Below the pieces are notes generated by a model. That model was not told where the DNA came from. It did no database searches and was given only the letters and a program-made list of their open reading frames with translations. The position numbers and the translations under genes were made by a program. Of a stretch of DNA of 64,000 nucleotides, positions 9,323 to 19,589 are shown piece by piece. Each line of letters opens with the position of its first letter. The stretch's first letter is position 1. The DNA comes from BCD1 sp942492125 (lineage in GTDB: Bacteria; Bacteroidota; Bacteroidia; Chitinophagales; Saprospiraceae), in contig CALODM010000042.1 in assembly GCA_942492125.1 (NCBI GenBank), positions 1-64,000 of the forward strand. The letters run 5' to 3'.

Positions 9323-10239
9323 ATGAAAACATCCCCTTCACTACCAGCTATAATTTTGCTCGGATTGCAACAACCTTGCTGATTTTTAGCTGCAGCAAGC
9401 CACCCCAAGTAGCTGAAACTATCAAAGTTAAAGTGGCCGTGGTTATCCAGGACCCAATAATTCCGGGAACGGATGGAAAAAGGCTGCATGAGCTTATTAA
9501 AACCCCGGGATATACATTCACCTGGAATGATCCTTTCGAATTGACCAAAGAATATGAAGCTGCCCTGGAGGAGATAAGTAATGGTGTGGTTGATTTTGAG
9601 ATTGTAAAGATTTATGATGATACTCTGCTTTTTTCGAATCGGAATGATAACAATGAGGCAGTTGGGATGAGTGAGATGATCCGCCTTCTTCAGGAGCCCG
9701 GATGGGAAACTTTGAAAAATACCGGGACTCATTTTGATTATAAGCGTTTTGTGGAGAAATACAATTTTGATCTGCAACGTGATAAGGATGAGATCAATGA
9801 GGTTTGGGTCTGGTCCTTCCCTTATGGCGGCATGTGGGAATCAAATTATGTGGGAGATTCGGGTTTCTGGCTTAACTCTGATCCAACTACTGGCACGCGG
9901 AATGAGAAGCTTCTGGTTGTGATGGGATTGAATTATGAAAGGAAAATGTCTCTCGCTCTGGAGAGTTTTGGTCACCGCTTTGAATCAGTTATGTGGAATG
10001 TTTATGGTCGATGGGAGAAGGACGCTGAGGAACCTAACAACTGGGAAATATATACTCAATACGACACTACTCACCCAGGAAATGCCCATGTAGGTAATAT
10101 CCATTTCCCTCCAAACGGTGTACATGATTACGACTGGGTGAACAAAAAGAAGGTCAATACTTTTGCCGATAACTGGGCTAATTATCCAGATGTTTGGGAT
10201 ATGTGGGGAGGGCTAATCAACGCTCTGATGGCAATTTGA
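9323..10239 (+). CDS. Unrecognised secreted lipoprotein, one-base frameshift in the signal peptide
   Basis: If one A is restored in the run after the ATG at 9323, the N-terminus becomes a normal lipoprotein signal: 'IATTLLIFSC' with the Cys as lipidation site. Without it, a TTG at 9376 would start only six codons before that Cys. The mature protein (about 280 residues) is Trp- and His-rich with motif-like blocks 'ESFGHRFESVMWNVYG' (HRxE), 'YDTTHPGNAHVGNIHFPPNG' and 'WVWSFPYGGMWESNYVG'. The clustered His/Glu residues suggest a metal- or ligand-binding domain, but I cannot name a family. It stops at 10239 just as WG-repeat coding begins in another frame, so it may be the N-terminal domain of that protein rather than a separate gene. 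Confidence 0.6.
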
Positions 10240-13200
10240 TTCTGTTAAACAACCTGATTATCAGGCTATTGGGGATTTTAAAAGTTTTGGCTATGCCCTG
10301 ATGCAGAAAAACGGGGGCGTGGGTCTTCTGGATAAGAATGGTAATGAAATTGTTAAGCCAAAATATCGCGATCTCAAGGTGCTGGACTTTTTGGTTGTTG
10401 CCGTTATGGACGGGGCGAATGGATGGTCATTAATCTCCGGGGAGAAACGATCCTCGATAAAGGATATACCCGGTTAAACCTTTGGGGGCGAAAGTATTTA
10501 GCTTTCGTAAAAAACGGGAAGTGGGGCATTGTTGATATTTACGGAAACCAGATAGCTGCTCCCGAATACGATGAGGTCTCCTTCGAGGAAGAGCGGTTTT
10601 TTCTGACGGTAAAAGGCAAACAATTGGGGGTGTTATCCGATTCAGGAGTTGAAATACTGCCCAATATTGCCAGTGAAATAAAAATTGAAAATGAAAATCT
10701 TTTTTTCTACCGGGAACAAAACTTTTGGGGAGCGGTAGATGATAAAGGAAACAGGATAATTGAAGCCAGATACGATGCCTGGCGAAGTTTATCCGATCAG
10801 TATATCAAATTGGTCGCGGATACAAAACTATCCCTCTATTCCCTGGAGTGTAACAGGATCATTGCCCAAAGTCGCTACGATGATTTTTATCCTTTTTCTG
10901 GCAGATATGTCGTTGTCAAGTAAAACCGACGGTTCGTTTGTGTGGATTGGTGGAAACGTGATACTCCCAATATTCGATCCAGGCTTATGACTCAGGATTG
11001 TTGGTGAGTTTAAAGGCGGTTTGGGTGTGGTCAGAGAAGGGGATAAAATGCTGATCCCTTTCGCTTACGATTATATTTCTCCCTTGTATGGTAATGTTTG
11101 TCTGGTTAAAAACAATGGAATGTTTGGATTGGCCAACAACTCCGGAAAAGAAATCGTTGCACCCCTGTATAAAAAGATAGAAATTAACGGAAATCATGCC
11201 AAAGCATACCTGGCTGATCATGGCCAGGATCAATTGCAAGTATTCACTTTTGACAACAATGGGGAATTGGTTGCCTCCGAAGGGTTTGACAATCACTTCC
11301 AGGTCCAGATAAAAGGTAAAAATACCTTGGGCGATGAAAAGAAAAATACCCATTATCAGCTCGATCAGTTCGAATGGTTTTACTCCCCTGAGACTGACCG
11401 TTGGGGATTGAGAAAAATTGAAGATGGCAGTATTCAGATCCAGCCGACTTTTCAATATGTTCAGGTTGAACCCGAAATCGGTTTTACCCTGGTAGGGATG
11501 TGGAATAATAATAAATATGATTTTGAGCGAACAACTTTCCGTTTTGAAATGGTTTTCGGCCTGGTCAATAATCTCGAAGGATTATTGGTTACAGAAATGG
11601 ATTTTCTGCACATTAATTTTGAAGATTTCCAAGCCGGTTATCCTGTTGCGCGGTTTATTGATGTGAACGGAGGCCATGGACTTATGGATCGGATTGGTCG
11701 GGTGATTCGACGGGATTTTGCCTATATTGGTGAGTTTCACGAGGGCCGGGCACGAATGAGTATTTTTGGGCAGATTTCAGGAAGTATGAAGCCTCATGAC
11801 GATTTGGGCAGGGTGAATGAGTATTTACATAATATGTTTGCTCCTTCTTCATTGTTGGATTATACCCAATACGATCAACTATTCCATCAGGAAGCTTTTT
11901 TGATCTGTGAAGAATGTGAATGGGGATATATAGATACTTCCGGAGCGGTAGTCATTCCCCCTCAGTATACATTCGCCGAGAACTTTGTCAACGGTACGGC
12001 CATGGTTGCCTGTGAAGAAAAATGGGGTATGATTAACCCGTTTGGCAAAAAGCTCATTGCCTGTCAATACGATGGCATTGAGTACCTTGAAAATACGGAT
12101 AATAAAATTGTTAAAGTTTACCTCAAAGCACCTAAGTACGGTTTAATTGACACCCTGGGGGAATTAAAAGTCAGTGCCATTTACGATGAGATAGGCACTT
12201 TTGCCGAAGATCGCCTTTCTGTCAGTCGTGATGGACTTTGGGGATATGTCAACAGAGATGGCATTGAAGTGATCCCTTGCCGCTTCAAAGAAGTCCGTGA
12301 TTTTAATAATGGTTTGGCGGCGGTTAAAATTGGTCGATACTGGGGTTTTATTGATAAAGATGGCGACATCCAAATCGAACTGAAATACAAACAAGTCGGA
12401 AATTTCAGCGAGGGCCTAAGCTGGGTTTATGATGGAGAGGGGGTCAAATTCATTAATCCCTCAGGGGCCACGGTAATATCGGGGGATTTTAAAAAGGGCT
12501 ATGATTTCAGGTTTGGAGTTGCCAGAGTGGTCGTTGGCGGAAAGTATGGACTGATCGATCAAACCGGGGAATTTCTTTTGCGCCCCAAATACGGGGAAAT
12601 TGGCGATTTTAACAATCACGCTTTGGCTGTTGTCCGCTATGGCAAAGATAAGATCCGTTACGGGGTCATCAATTCAAGAGGAATAAAAATTACAGGAAAC
12701 GATTATGTCAAAATTGAAAATTATCAGGAAGGCCTGGCAGTAGTAAAGGATAAAGATGGTTACGGATTTATCGATACGCTTGGTCGTTTGGTTATTCCTT
12801 GTATTTATTCGAAGGCTTCCGGTTTCCATGAAGGCCTGGCTGCTGTCAGTCAGGAGGGGAGTTGTGGTTATATTAAAAAGAACGGAGATTCGGGTATCAA
12901 AAATACCTTTACCCGATGCCAGGATTTTGACGGAGGAAGAGCCGTGGTATATAAAGGGATCCGAAGGCTGGATTAATTGATGCTGAAGGGAAGTATGTCA
13001 TTAAGCCAAGTTTGGACAGGTTGCTTAAATTTAATGAAGGGCGTGGTCTGGTAAGAGATAAGAAATATCGTTTTTACTATATCACGGAGCATGCCGGACT
13101 CCATAATGGTTATTATCAAAAGGCCATGGCATACCAACACGGTGTTGCGGTGGTGCAAATCGATGGAAAATGGGGAGTAATCAATCAAAAAGGCATGGCC

Positions 13201-13425
13201 CTGATTCCCCCTAAATACGATAAGATAGAGCAGTTTATCGGAGGGTACGCCAAGGTTATGATCTCAGGTTACAGCGGTTTGACCGACCTGGAAGGAAAAC
13301 CTATTGCGAAACCTTCTTTTGAATTGATCTCCTATGCGGGAGAAGGGCTGTTCAGGGCTGAACAGGGAGATAAAGTAGGTTATCTGGATAGCGAAGGCCA
13401 TTGGATCTGGAAGTTGAGCAAATAA
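10238..13425 (+). pseudogene. Very long WG-repeat protein, split by several frameshifts
   Basis: Across about 3.2 kb, three or more frames together encode roughly 1,060 residues made almost wholly of WG repeats (about 35-45 residues each), with recurring 'KWGIVDIYGN', 'LWGYVNRDGIEVIP', 'YWGFIDKDGDIQIE', 'KYGLIDQTGEF', 'KWGVINQKGMALIPPKYD'. The frame changes near 10420, 10925-11020 and 12965. WG repeats are expected to form a beta-propeller or solenoid and are often secreted or surface-linked; their ligands are mostly unknown. No start codon is evident at the 5' end, where repeat sequence abuts the preceding lipoprotein, which suggests one fused protein with a lipoprotein head. The gene ends at a strong terminator. 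Confidence 0.8.
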
Positions 13426-13468
13426 AAAAACGGGAAATAGCATCCATTTATCTATTTCCCGTTTTTTT
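13424..13468. terminator. Bidirectional Rho-independent terminator
   Basis: A-run, stem ACGGGAAATAG, loop of 11 bases, stem CTATTTCCCGT, T-run. The inverted repeat is perfect and flanked by A7 and T7, so it can end transcription from both converging genes, the WG-repeat gene on the left and the small HTH gene on the right. Confidence 0.92.
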
Positions 13469-13483
13469 GTTCCTGAATTAGTT

Positions 13484-13729
13484 TTATTTACTCTCGTCAA
13501 TAATTTGTTTTGCCAACTCCAGAATCGTAGTGTCTTCTAAAAATACAATCCCGCCATTCGGTCCTGGTTGAATATGTTTTTCTACAATGTCTCCATCGCC
13601 GAATTTATTGGCTCCGAAATAATTGCGAACAGTTTGTTCTTCGATGCCTAATTGTTCAGCGATGCGTTTTACGCTTCCTGTTGGTAAGTTGTGTTTGATT
13701 TCTCTTAATTCGTTGAAAGAAATATTCAT
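13484..13729 (-). CDS. Small helix-turn-helix DNA-binding protein
   Basis: 81 residues. 'VKRIAEQLGIEEQTVRNYFGANK' is a typical helix-turn-helix near residues 20-42, followed by a conserved-looking 'HIQPGPNGGIVFLED' segment and a short C-terminal helix. Proteins of this size and pattern recur in Bacteroidota genomes as stand-alone regulators of unknown targets. It stands alone between a terminator and a spacer with no obvious partner gene, so I infer only a DNA-binding role. Confidence 0.75.
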   Translation of the reverse strand: MNISFNELREIKHNLPTGSVKRIAEQLGIEEQTVRNYFGANKFGDGDIVEKHIQPGPNGGIVFLEDTTILELAKQIIDESK

Positions 13730-14124
13730 CTTTAAATAATTTTGTTAAGAAGTGATACCAATAAAGGCGAAAAACACGCTTTGAGATTCCGCCGAAAATT
13801 CAATCGTATAAAATCTGATCTGTAATAGTCCAACATATTTCAAAACTAAAAATTTCAACTGTTTTTTCAACGGTCAAAAACTTTGTCTTGGTACTGATAA
13901 AGATAAAATAATTCCCTTTTCAGGCCAAGTTTTTGATAAAAAAATCTTCGCCCGTTTAGGAACAGGATCCGGAGGCGATATGAAAATTTAGCGGTTGAAA
14001 ACCAAACATTTATGGTGTTAATCTGGAAAGGAAGATTGAAATGGTCTTCTGAAAACGATCTTTATTTTTGGACAGGTTGTTCAAACGCAGGATTTATTAA
14101 CGATAATTCTGACAATTTATGGGG
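13730..14124. other. Spacer with a possible decayed plus-strand gene
   Basis: No intact gene. On the plus strand, about 13856-13990 reads open as 'NGQKLCLGTDKDKIIPFSGQ' and 'KKIFARLGTGSGGDM' before a stop, and after a frame change about 14000-14120 reads 'NQTFMVLIWKGRLKWS' and 'DLYFWTGCSNAGFINDNSD'. Neither piece has a start codon. They may be the remains of one gene of about 90 residues with one indel; I do not recognise it. No RNA gene is visible. Confidence 0.35.
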
Positions 14125-14652
14125 TCAACCTTGCTCAAGAAATAACTGAACGGTCTGCTTCAAGTGCTCATAATTCTCAAATGCACCGAAGTGAAATTCC
14201 CTTTTTTCCTTGTTATAGATAACGGTATATGGTAATGCTCCGTACCAATTGGGATTGACGGCTTCTGTCCATTTATTCGCATTCGGATCCGTTAATGCCA
14301 CGACAGGCAGATTTATTTTGCGCTTTTCAAGGAAAGGAAATAGTCTGTTTTCCATATGCGATTTTCCATCCGTATTAATAAACAGCATTTTCAGTTTTTC
14401 ACCTTTATAATCGTTTGCCAGTTGTTCGAACCACGGCAATTCCTTCAAACACGGCGGACAGGTGGTTGCCCAGAAGTTGATGAGGTAGGTACTGTCGTTA
14501 TTTTTATGAAATATGGGTTCGAGTTTCGAAAAATCAACATATTCTCTTACTCCCTTAAACAATGTTTCTTCGGGAAGGACTATTTCTTTACTGCTGTCGT
14601 TTTGACAACCGAAGCAATGGATTAGCATGATAAGGATGGCAGGAAATCTCAT
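14125..14652 (-). CDS. TlpA-like thioredoxin-fold lipoprotein
   Basis: About 176 residues. The N-terminus 'MRFPAILIMLIHCFGC' is a lipoprotein signal with the Cys after the lipobox, so I start at the ATG at 14652; an upstream TTG at 14676 would add eight residues. The thioredoxin fold follows, with 'YLINFWATTCPPCLKELPWF' carrying the redox CPPC pair and 'WYGALPYTVIY' holding the cis-Pro. It is likely a membrane-anchored periplasmic disulfide reductase of the TlpA/ResA type. It is transcribed on its own toward the HTH gene. Substrate unknown. Confidence 0.88.
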   Translation of the reverse strand: MRFPAILIMLIHCFGCQNDSSKEIVLPEETLFKGVREYVDFSKLEPIFHKNNDSTYLINFWATTCPPCLKELPWFEQLANDYKGEKLKMLFINTDGKSHMENRLFPFLEKRKINLPVVALTDPNANKWTEAVNPNWYGALPYTVIYNKEKREFHFGAFENYEHLKQTVQLFLEQG

Positions 14653-14693
14653 ATCAGGAAGATGTTTTTTTGACAAAGATGAAACGGTTGATT

Positions 14694-14736
14694 AAAAAAG
14701 GCAGTGATCTGTATTCACTGATCACTGCCTTTTTTC
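14694..14736. terminator. Rho-independent terminator
   Basis: A-run, GGCAGTGATC, loop TGTATTCACT region, GATCACTGCC, T-run. It lies 20 bases past the stop of the minus-strand beta-barrel gene at 14756 and ends its transcript; the symmetrical A and T runs mean it could act in both directions. Confidence 0.9.
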
Positions 14737-14755
14737 AGGACAAATATTCCGTAGG

Positions 14756-16396
14756 TCAGAATCTGGCAGTTATTCCCACGATGGCATTTAACCCTAATGT
14801 AGGATATCGTTGCCACCGCTGCCTGTTATTGCTGGCCAGGTTATTGAGTTGAATGAAGCCTCCAATCTTTTCTGCGAAAAAGTATTCAGCGCCTAAACTG
14901 ATATCAAACAAACCATTTAGATTTTGTGCTTCATCATTTAAATCCAGGTAGGGCACACCGTTTTCCAGGAAGAAATCAGCTTTTACCAATAGTTTATTGT
15001 CTTCCGTCCGGTATCGCGCCCCTGCACTTACAGAAAACGAAGGCAGGTGCCAGGGTTTTTCTTCGTTTTGCAGAGAAAATATGTTTTGGGTTATTGATCC
15101 TGTCAAGCTTAAGCCTTTATATATGGGTGCTTCCAGGTTGGCTTTGAAGTAAACAATGTTTGCAGTATCGTACAATACATTAAATCTGGAGATGGAATCC
15201 TGCTGGTCAGATAACTGGAAAAGCGCCAGATCATCAACGGATTTATAGCCAGCCTGGACCTGGTATTCTATACCCTGAATATTGCCTTTGACACCACCAT
15301 AATATTGAAGGTTCCTGGAGTTTTTGATATCGACAAACGATTCAATAAAAGGATTATAGTCGCTAAGGTTTCTAAAGCTGTTCTTATACAAGGAACCGTC
15401 AGCTCCTATAAAGGCTGTTACCATTCCTTCAATGATGGTCGCATTGGCTTCGATGTCCGGGAAAAAGAAGAAATTGTCGTTATTGGTTGACACATTAACT
15501 CCCAATTTGACTTTAAACCTGTCCTGGTGCCAGGTAAAATTTGGCATGAGGGAGAAATTATTCAAGGTCTGCTTTTCTTCTAAATTATAGGTGGTGAAAT
15601 CCGTGATCAGTTTTACATTTAAGGGATGGGTTTCATTGATCCATTTGGTGGCCCCAAGTTTTAACGCAAACCCTCGTTCTTTAGCAGCATAACTGTCCTG
15701 CAGCAGGTAAAAGTCAACGCCGGCATCATAATTAAAGTCCAAAGCAAGCCGCTCACCATTAAAGATATTGGCACTTCCGTACAAGGTCCAGATTCGTTGT
15801 TCAATGTCAGAAGGGTCAAAAGTAAAATTGGTTCCTGTCTCTTCGTTGAGATCATTATACCCAAAAAAATGAACCTTATCGGATTCGTAACCCAACAGGC
15901 CCTTTACGGCAAAACCCTGATCAAAAAAATAGGTGCCGTTCACCTCACCCCGGGTATCACTGAATTTCTGGTTCTCGACATTTTTATTGTTATTTGCCGA
16001 GTAGTGATAAAGATCAACACCGAAACGGTGTTTGTCTTTTTTATTGATAAAGTTATAGGATCCCTCCCCATAAAGAGCAATAGGCAATCCTGCTCCGGCT
16101 TTCAGATAACCATCATATGTCTTTTGCAGCCGCTCTTTTTTATCCGCCAGGGGTTTAATCTTTGGGGGCAGGTATTGTACCTGGATGGTTTTGGTAACAA
16201 CATTGTATTGTTGTTTTTTGGAAGTAGTATCAAGTGCTGGAAGTTGTGGCGTTACATCCACCTTTTCCGTGATATTTAAACGGGCATTAAAACTTTTGAC
16301 CACATCTACTTCACTTCCCGGAAGGTCTCCCTGAGCAAATGCTGCGGTTCCGGCGAACAGGGAGATTAGTAAGATGATATTTTTTATGTTTTGCAT
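14756..16396 (-). CDS. Outer membrane beta-barrel protein (TonB receptor-like barrel)
   Basis: 546 residues with a signal peptide ('MQNIKNIILLISLFAGTAAF'), a short periplasmic linker (about 20-90), then regularly alternating amphipathic strands through to the C-terminus, which ends in Phe ('AIVGITARF') as outer membrane barrels do. There is no plug domain, so it is not a full TonB receptor. Its stop is followed by a terminator and it begins 52 bp after the TPR gene on the same strand, so the two are likely co-transcribed and co-functional at the envelope. The substrate is not indicated. Confidence 0.8.
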   Translation of the reverse strand: MQNIKNIILLISLFAGTAAFAQGDLPGSEVDVVKSFNARLNITEKVDVTPQLPALDTTSKKQQYNVVTKTIQVQYLPPKIKPLADKKERLQKTYDGYLKAGAGLPIALYGEGSYNFINKKDKHRFGVDLYHYSANNNKNVENQKFSDTRGEVNGTYFFDQGFAVKGLLGYESDKVHFFGYNDLNEETGTNFTFDPSDIEQRIWTLYGSANIFNGERLALDFNYDAGVDFYLLQDSYAAKERGFALKLGATKWINETHPLNVKLITDFTTYNLEEKQTLNNFSLMPNFTWHQDRFKVKLGVNVSTNNDNFFFFPDIEANATIIEGMVTAFIGADGSLYKNSFRNLSDYNPFIESFVDIKNSRNLQYYGGVKGNIQGIEYQVQAGYKSVDDLALFQLSDQQDSISRFNVLYDTANIVYFKANLEAPIYKGLSLTGSITQNIFSLQNEEKPWHLPSFSVSAGARYRTEDNKLLVKADFFLENGVPYLDLNDEAQNLNGLFDISLGAEYFFAEKIGGFIQLNNLASNNRQRWQRYPTLGLNAIVGITARF

Positions 16397-16448
16397 TTTT
16401 TTTGCGTTTTGTCATTATTGGATACTATTAACAGTTCTTGAAAATGGA

Positions 16449-19400
16449 TCAATTACCATCTATCATTTCAAGTTTGTTGCTCGAATCGATATTGCTGTTA
16501 CGATTGAGTTGCTGGTTAATAGCATTCAGTTTGGTTTGTGCGATATTCACCAGCTCAGGATCTTCATCATAATTTTCAAGTACGGCCTCCAGTGCCGCTC
16601 TTGCATCATATAATTGTCCTTTTTCGGCTAAAATATCAGAAAGCAGGATGATACTTTTTATTACCCAATAAGGATAAGCGGAACTTTCTTTATTGGCATT
16701 AAGGCAAATCTCCTGGGCTTTTTCGAGATTTCTGCGCTGGTAATAAATGTCTGCAATGAGGTATCTTGCTTCTGCGGTATTTTCATTGTCGCTTAAACTC
16801 TTTACGTTTTCAAAGGCACTCAGGGCATTGTCAAAATCTCTTCTTTCGTAACTGATTTTGCCAAGGAAAAAGTTGGCAGTAGCTTTTTGAACAGGAGTAG
16901 CATTGGGGTGTGTAGCCACTTTGCCGGCCATAGCGTAAACCGCCTGCGTGTTTCCGGTTCTGTAGGCACTTCTCATGGCACCAAGCTGAGCTTCAAAACG
17001 CATATCCTCACTGGTGGAGGCAGCTTCGAGTTTTACATAGAGATCATAGGCATTCTGGAAATCCTGAGAGTGGTTATAAGCGAGAATCGCTGCTTTTTCC
17101 AGTGCTTTTACGTAATAACGGCTTGGCCCCTGGTTTACTACGTATTGATAGTCCATCAATCCCTCGGTATATTGCTTTTGGATGGTATAGGATTCGGCGC
17201 GGTGATAATAAGCAGTGAGCAGGTTTAATCCATTGGGATGTTTCAGCATATAATTGTTATACTCCTCAATGGCCCTGGCATAATTACCTCTTTCATACTG
17301 TGACTCTGCGGCTTTAAAATCGATGGCGTCCCTTCCGTCACTGTCCAGTTTATAACCCGGGATGGTCTCCAGGAATGCGAAATAGGCTTCGGACTGGCCG
17401 AGATCCTGAACATATATTTCTTCCAATGCCGCTAAAGCGAGTTTTCCCTCTTCCGGTGTCGGGTTGTTGGAAAAGACTTGCTTGTAATAGTTAATGGCGG
17501 CCTGAAGATTACCCTGGTTGTAGCTGATAAGTCCCAATTGGATCAGTGCCTGATTGATCAGGTCAGATTTCGTTCTGTAATTTTGGACAAGTTCTCTCAA
17601 AGGAACAGCTGCGTTATTCAATTTGTTGATTTCCTGGTAGGTAACCCCTAACTGGAACAACGCATCATCAGCATATTCTGAATTTGGGAAGTCCCTTGGT
17701 ATTTGCTCCAGGGCAAGGATTTTTTCAGTAGTCCGGCCACGAAGCCCTTCGATAATGGCTTTTTGATACAAAGCGTAAATAAAGCCTGAGTATCTGTTGT
17801 TAACGGCTTCATCGTAATAGTTGACAGCCTGATTATAGTTGTTGCGTTTGAAATAACAATCCCCAGCTCTAACCGTAGCATCTCCAAGAATATCATTTCC
17901 CACTTCCGGATTTTTGATGAATGACTTATTCCGTTTGATGGAAGCCACCGTTTCATCAAAGAACTTTACAGCTGCCGTATAATTTTCCTTTTTAAGATAA
18001 TTATATCCCTGAATGTAATTGGCCGTGAATACGGACGACTCATCCGGTAAACCACTTAAAGTCCGGGCCATGGTAAGAAACTGATCCAGCTTGCGGATAC
18101 TGGTTTCATATTGTCCTTCGCGGTGAGCAATATCTCCCTGCCAAAAAATAGCCAGGGCTTTGGTTTTCGTATCCATCGGAAATTGCAGGGACCTATTGAG
18201 CAAATTGCTGGCTCCTTCTGTATCTCCAGCTTGCAGAAGTTGTAATGCTCTGAAAAAAGTAACCTTTTGATAACTTTCCTGAATATCAGGAGTTTTATTA
18301 GGTAATTTTTCAATAATATCCATTGCTTGCTGGTAATCCCTGTAGCTGAGGAAAATTTCACTCATGAGTTTTTGGGCATCAGGGTAGTATCGAGAATCTG
18401 GCTCGAAAGACTGCAAACTGGTAATCGCTTCCCTTGAATCTTTGAGTTCATAGGAAAGTTTGGCGTAATTGAAAGTAGCTTCTTCCTGTAGCTGCCGGTC
18501 GTAATCCATACGTTTGGCACTGGCAAAAGCAGTACGTGCTGCTCTTTTGTTACCAGCCCTTAAATGGCAGTCGGCCAGGTAGTACATAGCTGATTGTCCC
18601 AATTTGGTGTCAATACCGTTGAGTTCCTCAAAACTTTGGGCTGCTTTTTTGTAGTTGCCCATTTGATATTCCGTGAATCCGAGCTGGTAGAATTCCTCTT
18701 CCCGCATTTTATTGCTTCGCTCGGCATAATACCTCAGGTAATCCAGGGCTTTGGCATAATTGCCTATTTCAAAATAGGATTGTCCTACCAACTGAGAGAG
18801 TTCCGTTGTATTACGAACACTCCTTCCATTGAGTTTGGGTTCCGCATAATCGATTAACTCCTGGTACCTGCGTTGGGCAAAATAAATTTGTGCCAGGTAG
18901 TAGGGAATATGGGGCTCATACCTTCTGGATCTTTCTGCTACTCTGAGGTGTTTGATGGAGTTGTCGTAATCACCATCAAAGAAATAGCAAAGGCCCAGGT
19001 AATAGTTGGCAGGAGCCTGGTATTGGCTCTCATAATTGGCAATATCCCGGAACCTTGATTTTGCAGCAGAGAAATTTTGTTTGACAAAAAGGCAATATCC
19101 CTGTCTGAATTTAACTTCTGCCCGTTGTTGTTTGCTCAATCCTGACAGGGGAGCCTGGTTGTAAAATTCCAGCGCCTTATCGTAATCCCGGGAGTTGTAA
19201 TAATAATTTGCGACCTCGATCAGCGCTTCATTAGCAATCGGGTCAGGAGAATAGTCCCGGATAAAGTCCAGCATGAGCTTTTCTCCATCAGGTTGTTCAA
19301 GCATGACCGCGCATTTGGCGTGGTAAAATTTGGCTTTAGCCAATAATTGACGATTGGCAGTTTCATTTAACGGCAGAAGCAGGTTGATCGTTGTTTCAAA

Positions 19401-19553
19401 TTCACTTTGGGCTTTCGCGAATAGTCCGTTGGCGAGTAGTTCTTCTCCGGTTTTAAAGGCTCTGGATGCTTCGGTATAAACCGTTGTTTCCTGGGCACTC
19501 AAAAACGTAAAAAGCAAAGTTGCCGTTAGTGACAAAAAAATTCTTTTTATCAT
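16449..19553 (-). CDS. Large periplasmic tetratricopeptide-repeat protein
   Basis: About 1,035 residues from the ATG at 19553, chosen because it starts the signal peptide 'MIKRIFLSLTATLLFTFLSA'; the frame extends upstream to 19616 without a better start. The body is wall-to-wall TPR units ('YYLGLCYFFDGDYDNSIKHL', 'YQLGFTEYQMGNYKKAAQSF', 'LFQLGVTYQEINKLNNA'), some 20 or more repeats with TolA/YbgF-like character. Such proteins act as scaffolds for envelope protein complexes. It precedes the barrel protein by 52 bp on the same strand, a pairing I have seen in other Bacteroidota and which suggests a joint outer membrane function. Fully intact over 3.1 kb. Confidence 0.9.
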   Translation of the reverse strand: MIKRIFLSLTATLLFTFLSAQETTVYTEASRAFKTGEELLANGLFAKAQSEFETTINLLLPLNETANRQLLAKAKFYHAKCAVMLEQPDGEKLMLDFIRDYSPDPIANEALIEVANYYYNSRDYDKALEFYNQAPLSGLSKQQRAEVKFRQGYCLFVKQNFSAAKSRFRDIANYESQYQAPANYYLGLCYFFDGDYDNSIKHLRVAERSRRYEPHIPYYLAQIYFAQRRYQELIDYAEPKLNGRSVRNTTELSQLVGQSYFEIGNYAKALDYLRYYAERSNKMREEEFYQLGFTEYQMGNYKKAAQSFEELNGIDTKLGQSAMYYLADCHLRAGNKRAARTAFASAKRMDYDRQLQEEATFNYAKLSYELKDSREAITSLQSFEPDSRYYPDAQKLMSEIFLSYRDYQQAMDIIEKLPNKTPDIQESYQKVTFFRALQLLQAGDTEGASNLLNRSLQFPMDTKTKALAIFWQGDIAHREGQYETSIRKLDQFLTMARTLSGLPDESSVFTANYIQGYNYLKKENYTAAVKFFDETVASIKRNKSFIKNPEVGNDILGDATVRAGDCYFKRNNYNQAVNYYDEAVNNRYSGFIYALYQKAIIEGLRGRTTEKILALEQIPRDFPNSEYADDALFQLGVTYQEINKLNNAAVPLRELVQNYRTKSDLINQALIQLGLISYNQGNLQAAINYYKQVFSNNPTPEEGKLALAALEEIYVQDLGQSEAYFAFLETIPGYKLDSDGRDAIDFKAAESQYERGNYARAIEEYNNYMLKHPNGLNLLTAYYHRAESYTIQKQYTEGLMDYQYVVNQGPSRYYVKALEKAAILAYNHSQDFQNAYDLYVKLEAASTSEDMRFEAQLGAMRSAYRTGNTQAVYAMAGKVATHPNATPVQKATANFFLGKISYERRDFDNALSAFENVKSLSDNENTAEARYLIADIYYQRRNLEKAQEICLNANKESSAYPYWVIKSIILLSDILAEKGQLYDARAALEAVLENYDEDPELVNIAQTKLNAINQQLNRNSNIDSSNKLEMIDGN

Positions 19554-19589
19554 TATTACAGGTATTTTATTCAGAATAGTAACATAGCC

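Noticed and set aside
13730..14124. tRNA or small RNA gene in the spacer
   Set aside because: No cloverleaf-compatible arms, no GTTC-like T-loop in context and no promoter-terminator pair were seen.
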